Both the position numbers and the translations under genes were made by a program. From an uncultured Eubacteriales bacterium (GTDB taxonomy: Bacteria > Bacillota > Clostridia > Oscillospirales > Oscillospiraceae), in assembly GCA_902475515.1 (NCBI GenBank), contig CABSAB010000011.1, positions 1-13,100 on the forward strand: a DNA stretch of 13,100 nt, read 5' to 3'. A model generated the notes under the pieces. The model saw only the letters and a list, made by a program, of their open reading frames with translations, was not told where the DNA came from and made no database searches. Each line of letters starts with the position of its first letter. Position 1 is the first letter of the stretch. Shown in pieces: positions 1-4,201 of the stretch.

Positions 1-526
1 GGCCTACGCCGGGGACATCATCGGCGTGTTCGATCCGGGCATTTACTCCATCGGCGACACCATTACGGTACCGGGGAAGAAATTCCGGTTTGAGGGCATC
101 CCCACCTTTGCCCCGGAACACTTTACACGGGTCAGCCCCAAGGACACCATGAAACGGAAACAGTTCATCAAGGGCACTGAGCAGATTGCCCAGGAAGGCG
201 CCATTCAGATTTTCAAAATTCCGGACACCGGCATGGAGGAGGTCATTGTGGGCGTGGTGGGCACGCTGCAGTTCGACGTGTTCCAGTACCGGATGCAAAG
301 TGAATACGGCGTGGAGCTGCGGATGGATAATCTGCCCTATGAGTATCTGCGGTTCATCACAGACTGCCCCTGCGACCCCAAGGACCTGGTCCTCTCCTCC
401 GACGCAAAGCTTTTGGAGGATTACAAGGGCAACAGCCTGCTGGTGTTCTCCAGCTACTGGTCCATCGACTTCAACCTCAAGAAGAATCCAGGCTTGGTGC
501 TCAGCGAGACACTCAGCGCGGAATAA
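1..526 (+). CDS. prfC: Peptide chain release factor 3 (RF3), C-terminal part, cut by window start
   Basis: The reading frame is open from base 2 and ends at TAA 524-526, leaving about 174 residues, roughly the last third of a protein that is about 529 residues in E. coli. RF3 is a translational GTPase that recycles RF1/RF2 from the ribosome after termination. The GTPase domain lies outside the window. What is visible matches the C-terminal domains of RF3: GDIIGVFDPG with IGDT, then GIPTFAPEHFTRVSPKDTMK, then EEVIVGVVGTLQFDVFQYRM and the SEYGVELRMDNLPYE segment; the FAPE and LQFDV blocks are characteristic of RF3 rather than of EF-G. The gene ends in a strong terminator. Its strand is opposite to the nuclease, sufC and sufB genes. 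Identification is firm; nothing can be said about the start. Confidence 0.95.
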   Translation, partial: AYAGDIIGVFDPGIYSIGDTITVPGKKFRFEGIPTFAPEHFTRVSPKDTMKRKQFIKGTEQIAQEGAIQIFKIPDTGMEEVIVGVVGTLQFDVFQYRMQSEYGVELRMDNLPYEYLRFITDCPCDPKDLVLSSDAKLLEDYKGNSLLVFSSYWSIDFNLKKNPGLVLSETLSAE

Positions 527-528
527 GC

Positions 529-566
529 AAAGACCACCGTAACGCGATCGCCTTACGGTGGTCTTT
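529..566 (+). terminator. Intrinsic terminator of prfC, shared by the convergent gene
   Basis: A perfect 14-bp inverted repeat (529-542 with 553-566, 10-nt loop) begins with AAAGACCACCG and is followed on the plus strand by a T-rich tract (TATTTTT). The convergent nuclease gene ends at 566, so its stop codon touches the base of the stem. The minus-strand side is followed by a weaker T-rich stretch, so the element is probably bidirectional. Confidence 0.92.
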
Positions 567-952
567 TATTTTTCTTCCATTTCGTCCGCGTAATACTGAA
601 ACCGATCTATGCGTTTCACGTCGACGGCCTGCTTGTTCCAAAACCGGCATACACAGTCATATCCACAGTCCTTTGACACGATATAGTACGCCCGGCGGGG
701 ATTTTTTTGGATATAAGCCCCCAGACAGGTGGAAAGTTGAAAATCCAGGGCATTGGGCGTTCCGGTCTCCGTTTCAATGTACTGCTTCTTAGCCTGAAGC
801 TTCTCCAATTCCCTGTGCAGCTCCATGGTGACACGGGAAGCCTTTCTGCTGTAAAAGAACAAAACCTCGTCCTTTTTGGTCAGGCCCAGCCTTGAGATCC
901 CTTCCAGGGTGCTGCCGCTCTCATTTTCGTAGTCGATAAAAAAGCAAGCCAT
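566..952 (-). CDS. PIN-like domain putative ribonuclease, 128 aa
   Basis: This is a small single-domain protein of the PIN-like nuclease type; such proteins usually cleave RNA with a metal ion held by clustered acidic residues. Visible motifs are FIDYEN at residues 5-10 (Asp7), NALDFQL at 67-73 (Asp70) and SKDCGYD at 93-99 (Asp95, Asp99), the usual spacing of the PIN acidic cluster, on alternating beta-strand/helix sequence. I chose the ATG at 952 because GAGGG lies seven bases upstream and the protein then begins with the first beta strand; the open frame further upstream to 1189 runs through a promoter and a structured leader and is not coding. Membership of a PIN-like family is recognised from sequence; substrate and role are unknown. 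It sits between prfC and a toxin cassette and has its own regulated-looking leader. No signal peptide or membrane segment is seen. Confidence 0.85.
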   Translation of the reverse strand: MACFFIDYENESGSTLEGISRLGLTKKDEVLFFYSRKASRVTMELHRELEKLQAKKQYIETETGTPNALDFQLSTCLGAYIQKNPRRAYYIVSKDCGYDCVCRFWNKQAVDVKRIDRFQYYADEMEEK

Positions 953-964
953 GTTATTTCCCTC

Positions 965-996
965 AAAAATAAAAAATGCACAGCCGAAGCTGTGCA
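965..996 (-). terminator. Intrinsic terminator in the leader of the PIN-like gene
   Basis: On the minus strand, TGCACAGC-TTCG-GCTGTGCA forms a perfect 8-bp stem closed by a UUCG tetraloop (977-996), followed by six T, one A and five T. The U tract ends directly at the GAGGG ribosome-binding site of the PIN-like gene. A terminator between promoter and start codon implies either attenuation of the nuclease gene or the end of an independent short RNA. Confidence 0.88.
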
Positions 997-1130
997 ATAA
1001 AACACATGCCCGGTTGTCGCCAAACAACAATAGCTTAAACCCAGAAAAGGTGTGCAAAGCAGAGCATGCATTTTTGACAAAATACAAAAATACACACTTT
1101 TTCTGGTTTTTGATTCTCTTGTTGTTTGGC
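965..1130 (-). ncRNA. Candidate structured leader RNA or small RNA upstream of the PIN-like gene
   Basis: The predicted start at 1130 is exactly the first base of a 12-bp perfect inverted repeat (1119-1130 with 1019-1030, GCCAAACAACAA). Inside it a second helix pairs 1093-1107 with 1042-1056 (CCAGAAAA and TTTTCTGG plus GTGTG and CACAC, one mismatch), and the tip holds ATTTTTG paired with CAAAAAT. An asymmetric internal loop of about 10 nt per side separates the outer two helices. The 3' arm of the outer helix can also pair with bases just downstream (GUUGU 1028-1024 with ACAAC 1017-1013), so two exclusive folds exist before the terminator. I do not recognise a known riboswitch or T-box motif. 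It could be an attenuator for the nuclease gene, or a free RNA of about 165 nt. Confidence 0.6.
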
Positions 1131-1136
1131 ACTGTG

Positions 1137-1165
1137 ATTGTAGCACGGTGGAAAAAATAAGTCAA
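1137..1165 (-). promoter_or_regulatory. SigA-type promoter for the PIN-like gene leader RNA
   Basis: Reading on the minus strand, TTGACT (1165-1160), a 17-base spacer and TACAAT (1142-1137) preceded by TG one base upstream (extended -10). The expected start is near 1130, which coincides with the beginning of the leader inverted repeat. Confidence 0.82.
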
Positions 1166-1206
1166 GCACGGGGGCCGTGTTCTCCACACGGTCCCCCGCC
1201 CTTGAC
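1161..1206. repeat. Palindrome between divergent promoters
   Basis: GTCAAG (1161-1166) and CTTGAC (1201-1206) are exact reverse complements and belong to the two outward-facing -35 boxes. Between them, GGGGGCCGTGT (1170-1180) pairs with ACACGGTCCCCC (1186-1197) with one bulged base and a 5-nt loop. It could be an operator for shared control, or an insulator that stops stray transcription. Neither strand has a T tract after it. Confidence 0.75.
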
Positions 1207-1230
1207 AAACTTTGTGATAACCGATAAAAT
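1202..1230 (+). promoter_or_regulatory. SigA-type promoter of the toxin-like peptide mRNA
   Basis: TTGACA (1202-1207), spacer of 17 bases, TAAAAT (1225-1230). Only one -10 base differs from consensus. The expected start is near 1237, the first base of the 5' arm of the long-range helix. Confidence 0.85.
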
Positions 1231-1322
1231 ATTTCCGGCGCTGCCAGTAACGGTAGGTGGTTGGCCCTCTTTGCAGAGGGCAGCTTTTCGCCCTCTGACT
1301 TTTCGGAAAGAGGGTGATGCGA

Positions 1323-1409
1323 ATGGTTACATACGCTGGGTTATTTCAGTTTGTATTGGTCCTGATCGCATTTGCAACCCTGATTCTCTCGATTGCAAAA
1401 AAGAAGTAA
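1323..1409 (+). CDS. Small hydrophobic holin-like toxin peptide, 28 aa
   Basis: The peptide starts MVTYAGLFQF, continues with a single hydrophobic helix of about 18 residues (VLVLIAFATLILS) and ends AKKK. A one-helix peptide with a Lys-rich tail and an N-terminal MVTY is the pattern of the holin-like toxin family (Pfam Hol_Tox) and of type I toxins such as TxpA/BsrG in general; these insert in the membrane and depolarise it or disturb the envelope. GAGGGTG ends seven bases before the ATG at 1323; another in-frame ATG at 1317 overlaps that site and would add two residues (MR). The gene has its own promoter, a folded mRNA and a convergent antisense promoter that overlaps its 3' end, so expression is expected to be tightly held off. 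Family assignment is by pattern recognition; toxicity is inferred. Confidence 0.78.
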   Translation: MVTYAGLFQFVLVLIAFATLILSIAKKK

Positions 1410-1438
1410 CCGCCCCGGCCAAGGAAACGGTTACTTCT
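1397..1438 (-). terminator. Intrinsic terminator of the antisense RNA, built into the toxin 3' end
   Basis: A perfect 11-bp stem (1402-1412 with 1428-1438, AGAAGTAACCG) has a 15-nt loop and, on the minus strand, is followed by five more T (1401-1397). These T bases are the complement of the Lys codons that end the toxin, and the stem includes the toxin stop codon. On the plus strand the stem is followed by AAAACC, so termination works only leftward. It also serves as the first clear terminator downstream of sufB. Confidence 0.88.
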
Positions 1439-1486
1439 AAAACCTAAACCCGAGGGCCAACCGTCTACCGGCAGCGCCCTTGTTCT
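1397..1486 (-). ncRNA. Candidate antisense antitoxin RNA, about 90 nt
   Basis: Start (near 1486) is predicted from a consensus promoter and end (near 1397) from an intrinsic terminator. The RNA is fully complementary to the last codons and 3' untranslated part of the toxin mRNA. Its 5' segment (1478-1452 read on the minus strand) also nearly repeats the toxin mRNA 5' arm, GGCGCTGCC then GGTTGGCCCTC, so it should compete for the 3' arm and open the long-range helix while base-pairing with it. This fits a type I antitoxin acting on a 3' overlap, as known for TxpA/RatA and BsrG/SR4. No reading frame of note is present in it. Confidence 0.75.
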
Positions 1487-1492
1487 GTCTTT

Positions 1493-1521
1493 ATTATATG
1501 GCCGAGATTGCTTTTTGTCAA
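1493..1521 (-). promoter_or_regulatory. Consensus SigA promoter of the antisense RNA
   Basis: On the minus strand: TTGACA (1521-1516), 17-base spacer, TATAAT (1498-1493). Both boxes and the spacing are exact consensus, so it should be stronger than the toxin promoter, as expected for an unstable antitoxin RNA. It begins three bases beyond the sufB stop codon. Confidence 0.9.
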
Positions 1522-1524
1522 GGC

Positions 1525-2448
1525 TTAACGGAGGAAGCCCTCCAGGATCTTCTGCTCGGCCTCCTCGGCGGTGAGGCCCAGGGTCATGAGCTTCAAAATC
1601 TGCTCCCCGGCGATCTTGCCGATGGCGGCCTCATGGATGAGGCTGGCGTCCACATGGTTGGCGCTGATTTCGGGAATGGAGCGGACCTTGGCCGTTCCCA
1701 TGATGATGGAGTCGCACTGGACATGGCCGAAGCACTGGGCGTTGCCCTGGACCCGGGGATAGAACACCTGGGTGGACTGGTCCTTAGCCACGGACCGGGA
1801 GGTGATTTGGCAGCGGGAATCCGTGCCGTTTAGGAACACATCCACCTCGGAATCCGCCGTCTGGTCACCATGGGTCATGAGCTTTTCCTGGATCTGCAGC
1901 TCCGCCCCAGCCTCCAGCTCGCACTTGGTATACCGCTTGGTGGAATCCACGCCGCCAATCTGGCTCATATCCAGAAAGACCGTGGAATTTTCGCCGATGT
2001 AGAGAACGGTCTCCGGGTTCAGAATTCTGCCGCCGGTGCCGTCGCCGTAATGCTTCTCGGAATAGCGCACATGGCAGTTCTTTCCCACATAAAAGGTGTG
2101 GATGCCGTTGTGCTTGCTGTCCTCACAGCCGCAGTTATGGATGCCGCAGCCGGCCACGATATTCACATCGACGCCATCTGCAATGTGAAAATCGTTATAG
2201 ACCATATCGTCAAGGCCCGCCTCAGAGATCACCACGGGGATGGAAACGGTCTCGCCCCGGGTCCCCTCCTTGATATAGATATCAATGCCGGGCTTATCCT
2301 CCTTGGGCACGATATCGATATGCTCGGAGGAATGGCGCACGAAGCCCTGGCCGTTGAGACGCAGATTATAGGCGCCCTCGGTGGGCATTTTTTTCATATC
2401 CGCGACCTTTTCCAGCATCATTTTCTGGATATCTGTTAATTCCCTCAT
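1525..2448 (-). CDS. sufB: SufB/SufD family Fe-S cluster scaffold protein, short form, 307 aa
   Basis: This is the scaffold on which iron-sulfur clusters are built with the ATPase SufC, in the cytoplasm. Residues 95-135 carry a Cys/His-rich segment (AGCGIHNCGCEDSKHNGIHT), the middle is the beta-helix core, and the C-terminal block has the family hallmarks GHVQCDS (Cys245, matching the conserved scaffold Cys), IPEISANHVDASLIHEAAIG (Glu273) and LKLMTLGLTAEEAEQKILEGF. At 307 residues it is much shorter than the roughly 465-495 residues of canonical SufB and lacks its N-terminal region, as in the two-gene SufBC (SMS) systems of archaea and Clostridia. The start at 2448 is supported by GGAGG nine bases upstream, and only one base separates it from the sufC stop, so the two are co-transcribed and probably coupled. 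No sufD, sufS or sufU is adjacent. Confidence 0.92.
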   Translation of the reverse strand: MRELTDIQKMMLEKVADMKKMPTEGAYNLRLNGQGFVRHSSEHIDIVPKEDKPGIDIYIKEGTRGETVSIPVVISEAGLDDMVYNDFHIADGVDVNIVAGCGIHNCGCEDSKHNGIHTFYVGKNCHVRYSEKHYGDGTGGRILNPETVLYIGENSTVFLDMSQIGGVDSTKRYTKCELEAGAELQIQEKLMTHGDQTADSEVDVFLNGTDSRCQITSRSVAKDQSTQVFYPRVQGNAQCFGHVQCDSIIMGTAKVRSIPEISANHVDASLIHEAAIGKIAGEQILKLMTLGLTAEEAEQKILEGFLR

Positions 2449-2449
2449 A

Positions 2450-3169
2450 TCACTGCGCCTCCAAATAGCTGCATTCCCCGGTGGTATTGGCCAGGATCTT
2501 GGGGAATATCTCGTCCACCGGGCCCTGCTCCAGGATCTTGCCGCCGGAGATCAGCACGATCTCGTCCGCCAGGCGGATGATGCGCTCCTGGTGGGAAATG
2601 ATGATCATGGACGCCTGGTTCCGGATGGCCTCGAAGGTGCCGGTGAGCCGGGAAAAGCTCCACAGGTCAATGCCCGCTTCCGGCTCGTCAAAGATCATCA
2701 GGCCGCCCTTTTTCGCCAAGATCGTGGCGATCTCGATGCGCTTGAGCTCGCCGCCGGAGAGGGAGGCGTCCACGTCCCGGTCGATATATTCCCGGCTGCA
2801 CAGGCCCACCTGGGTCAGATATTTGCAGCCGTCCGCTTTGCTGAGGTCCTTTCCCGCGGCGCAGGACAGGAGGTCGCTGACCTTCATGCCCTTGAACCGG
2901 GGAGGCTGCTGGAAGCCGTAGCTGACGCCCAGCCGGGCTCGCTCCGTCACGTCCAGGTCCGTAATATCCCGGCCATCGAGGAGAATGTTGCCCTCGGTGG
3001 GCTTTTCGATGCCCATAATGACCTTGGCCAGGGTGGATTTTCCGCCGCCGTTGGGGCCGGTGATCACAAAAAACTTGCCGTCGGGCACGGTCAGGCTCAC
3101 GTCCCGGAGAATTTCCGTCTGCCCTGCCCCGCCCTCTACGGCGAAACTGATATGTTTTAATTCTAGCAT
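2450..3169 (-). CDS. sufC: SufC-type ABC ATPase for Fe-S cluster assembly, 239 aa
   Basis: SufC is a cytoplasmic ABC-type ATPase without a transmembrane partner; it binds SufB-type scaffolds and drives the conformational change needed for cluster assembly. All ABC motifs are visible: Walker A GPNGGGKST (38-46), Q-loop around GFQQPP (86-90), signature SLSGGE (136-141), Walker B LMIFDEPEAGID (157-168, Glu162 catalytic) and H-loop ISHQER (His193). FDEPEAGID with LSGGE and the KRIEIA segment mark the SufC group rather than transporters. I use the ATG at 3169 because the protein then starts MLELKHISFAVEG as in the family and AAGGA lies upstream; the longer open frame to 3241 covers the promoter. 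The length is slightly below the usual 245-260 residues. First gene of a sufC-sufB operon, divergent from dnaA. Confidence 0.95.
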   Translation of the reverse strand: MLELKHISFAVEGGAGQTEILRDVSLTVPDGKFFVITGPNGGGKSTLAKVIMGIEKPTEGNILLDGRDITDLDVTERARLGVSYGFQQPPRFKGMKVSDLLSCAAGKDLSKADGCKYLTQVGLCSREYIDRDVDASLSGGELKRIEIATILAKKGGLMIFDEPEAGIDLWSFSRLTGTFEAIRNQASMIIISHQERIIRLADEIVLISGGKILEQGPVDEIFPKILANTTGECSYLEAQ

Positions 3170-3236
3170 ATGCGCAACGCTTCCTTTATAAAAATCAAGC
3201 TTATTTTTGATGGGAGTGCCTGATCTCCTTTTATAT

Positions 3237-3264
3237 ATCATACCTTTTTACTCGCATTTGTCAA
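3237..3264 (-). promoter_or_regulatory. SigA-type promoter of the sufC-sufB operon
   Basis: On the minus strand: TTGACA (3264-3259), 16-base spacer, TATGAT (3242-3237). Expected start near 3230, giving a leader of about 60 nt. No clear binding site for a known Fe-S regulator was recognised in the leader. Confidence 0.7.
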
Positions 3265-3270
3265 GTGTAC

Positions 3271-3321
3271 TGTGGATTTTCACGAATTTTTTCGGGAAAT
3301 CCCTCCATTTTTCCGGATTTC
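3271..3321. repeat. GGATTTC/GAAATCC repeats between the divergent sufC and dnaA promoters
   Basis: GAAATCC (3296-3302) and GGATTTC (3315-3321) form a 7-bp inverted repeat, and GGATTTTCAC (3273-3282) is a related direct copy of GGATTTCAC (3315-3323). The first copy begins with TGTGGATTT, a degenerate DnaA box (two differences from TGTGGATAA). A role in dnaA autoregulation is possible but unproven. Confidence 0.45.
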
Positions 3322-3338
3322 ACATGCGGCGGAACCAG

Positions 3339-3367
3339 TTGATTTTCAATAGAAAATCTGCTATAAT
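3339..3367 (+). promoter_or_regulatory. SigA-type promoter of dnaA
   Basis: TTGATT (3339-3344), 17-base spacer, TATAAT (3362-3367) with TG one base before the -10. Start expected near 3374. The leader then holds a CCCCG/CGGGG hairpin (3395-3399 with 3407-3411) extendable by U-A and G-U pairs into the purine-rich ribosome-binding region AGAGGAG (3415-3421), so initiation may be tuned by folding. Confidence 0.82.
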
Positions 3368-3428
3368 AAAGTGTCTTGCAAAGGATGACTTTTTCCCCGG
3401 TTTTTTCGGGGGAGAGAGGAGAAATATT

Positions 3429-4199
3429 ATGGCATCTGCCACCTATTTATGGTCCAGAATTCTTGCCTATATCGAGCAGCACCACACCGAGGCGCTGGTA
3501 AACACCTGGTTCGACGATGTGGATATCGTGGAGCTGAAGGAAAACCGGCTATACCTGTACACCCCCAACCCGTTCCGGAAGCCGATCCTGGAGGAGCAAT
3601 GCGCCCCCTATATCCGGGAGGCCATGCTGGCCGTGGGGCAGCAGCAGATCGAAGTGGTGATCCTGGACGACGACGGACTGAAGGAATACCGAAAACGAAG
3701 CAAGCAAACCGAGGACCTGGACGAGATCCGGCGGGAATTCACCTTTGAAAACTTCGTGGTGGGTCCCTCCAACCGGTTCGCCCACGCAGCGGCCAGTGCG
3801 GTAGCCAACAAGCCCGCAGAGGCCTACAATCCCCTGCTGATCTATGGAGAAAGCGGTCTGGGAAAGACCCACCTGCTGTATGCCATTGCCAATGTGATCA
3901 AGGCAAACAATCCGGATTTTCACATTGTCTATGTGAAGGGCGACCAATTTACCAATGAGCTGATTGCCGCGGTGAAGGAGGGCAACAACGTGGCCTTCCG
4001 GAACAAATACCGGACGGCGGACCTGTTTTTGATGGACGATATCCAATTCATCGCCGGAAAGGACAGCACCCAAGAGGAGTTCTTCCATACCTTCAACACC
4101 CTGTACGAGCAGAAAAAACAGATCGTTTTGACCTCGGACCGGCCGCCGGATGTCATGAGCAAGCTGGAGGACCGGCTCAAGACCCGGTTCCGGCGATGA
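3429..4199 (+). CDS. dnaA: DnaA replication initiator, N-terminal fragment (domains I to IIIA), frame broken
   Basis: DnaA binds oriC and opens DNA in an ATP-dependent way. This 256-residue frame holds domain I (residues 1-85, WSRILAYIEQHH), a short linker, and the AAA+ core: TFENFVVGPSNRFAHAAA (105-122), Walker A GESGLGKT (140-147), Walker B LFLMDDIQF (199-207), sensor I TSDRPP (235-240) and box VII RLKTRF (249-254) with the arginine finger. It then runs into RR and a TGA because of an 11-nt insertion (4191-4201). The start ATG at 3429 has AGAGGAG seven bases upstream and the expected N-terminus; the frame open from 3207 is not the start. The remainder continues in the next entry; together they give about 437 residues, a normal DnaA length. 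As dnaA is normally essential, sequence error, a true lesion or a split protein must be told apart. Confidence 0.93.
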   Translation: MASATYLWSRILAYIEQHHTEALVNTWFDDVDIVELKENRLYLYTPNPFRKPILEEQCAPYIREAMLAVGQQQIEVVILDDDGLKEYRKRSKQTEDLDEIRREFTFENFVVGPSNRFAHAAASAVANKPAEAYNPLLIYGESGLGKTHLLYAIANVIKANNPDFHIVYVKGDQFTNELIAAVKEGNNVAFRNKYRTADLFLMDDIQFIAGKDSTQEEFFHTFNTLYEQKKQIVLTSDRPPDVMSKLEDRLKTRFRR

Positions 4200-4201
4200 T
4201 C
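4191..4201 (+). other. 11-nt insertion that splits dnaA
   Basis: The conserved junction after box VII is normally RF(E/Q)WGL. Here TTC (4188-4190) is followed by CGGCGATGATC and then CAG TGG GGC. Removing these 11 bases restores RLKTRFQWGLLADI exactly. The insertion is not a copy of the directly adjacent sequence. It creates an ATGA stop/start overlap at 4196-4199. No Shine-Dalgarno site lies at normal distance before that ATG. Confidence 0.85.

Larger units (their letters stand above)
1237..1478 (+). other. Toxin mRNA with end-to-end helix and Shine-Dalgarno-masking hairpins
   Basis: The 5' arm (1237-1269) and 3' arm (1452-1478) pair: GGCGCTGCC with GGCAGCGCC, a 6-nt bulge (1246-1251), then 18 further pairs including two G-U wobbles (1257/1464, 1258/1463). 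These wobbles pair only in the plus-strand RNA; in the complement they become C-A mismatches. Two local hairpins compete: 1264-1270 with 1275-1281, and CCCTCT 1291-1296 with AGAGGG 1309-1314, the latter covering the ribosome-binding site. CCCTC occurs twice and GAGGG three times in this RNA, so partners can be exchanged. The end after 1478 is T-rich but not a clear terminator. Confidence 0.75.

Noticed and set aside
880..1090. Possible leader peptide on the minus strand starting near 1070 (MHALLCTPF...), reading through the leader hairpins
   Set aside because: No Shine-Dalgarno site, runs out of the leader into the nuclease gene in a different frame, and no run of regulatory codons.
953..1189. 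N-terminal extension of the PIN-like gene frame up to 1189
   Set aside because: It crosses a promoter, an inverted-repeat leader and a terminator; the ATG at 952 has a good ribosome site and fits the domain start.
1052..1447. A 131-codon plus-strand frame over the leader and toxin region
   Set aside because: Its sequence has no domain and it crosses both divergent promoters and the folded mRNA; the 28-codon frame at 1323 in another phase has the ribosome site and toxin features.
3195..3235. GGAG...CTCC inverted repeat in the sufC leader as a possible Fe-S regulator site
   Set aside because: Only 4-bp arms and no match to an IscR/SufR-type motif that I can recognise.
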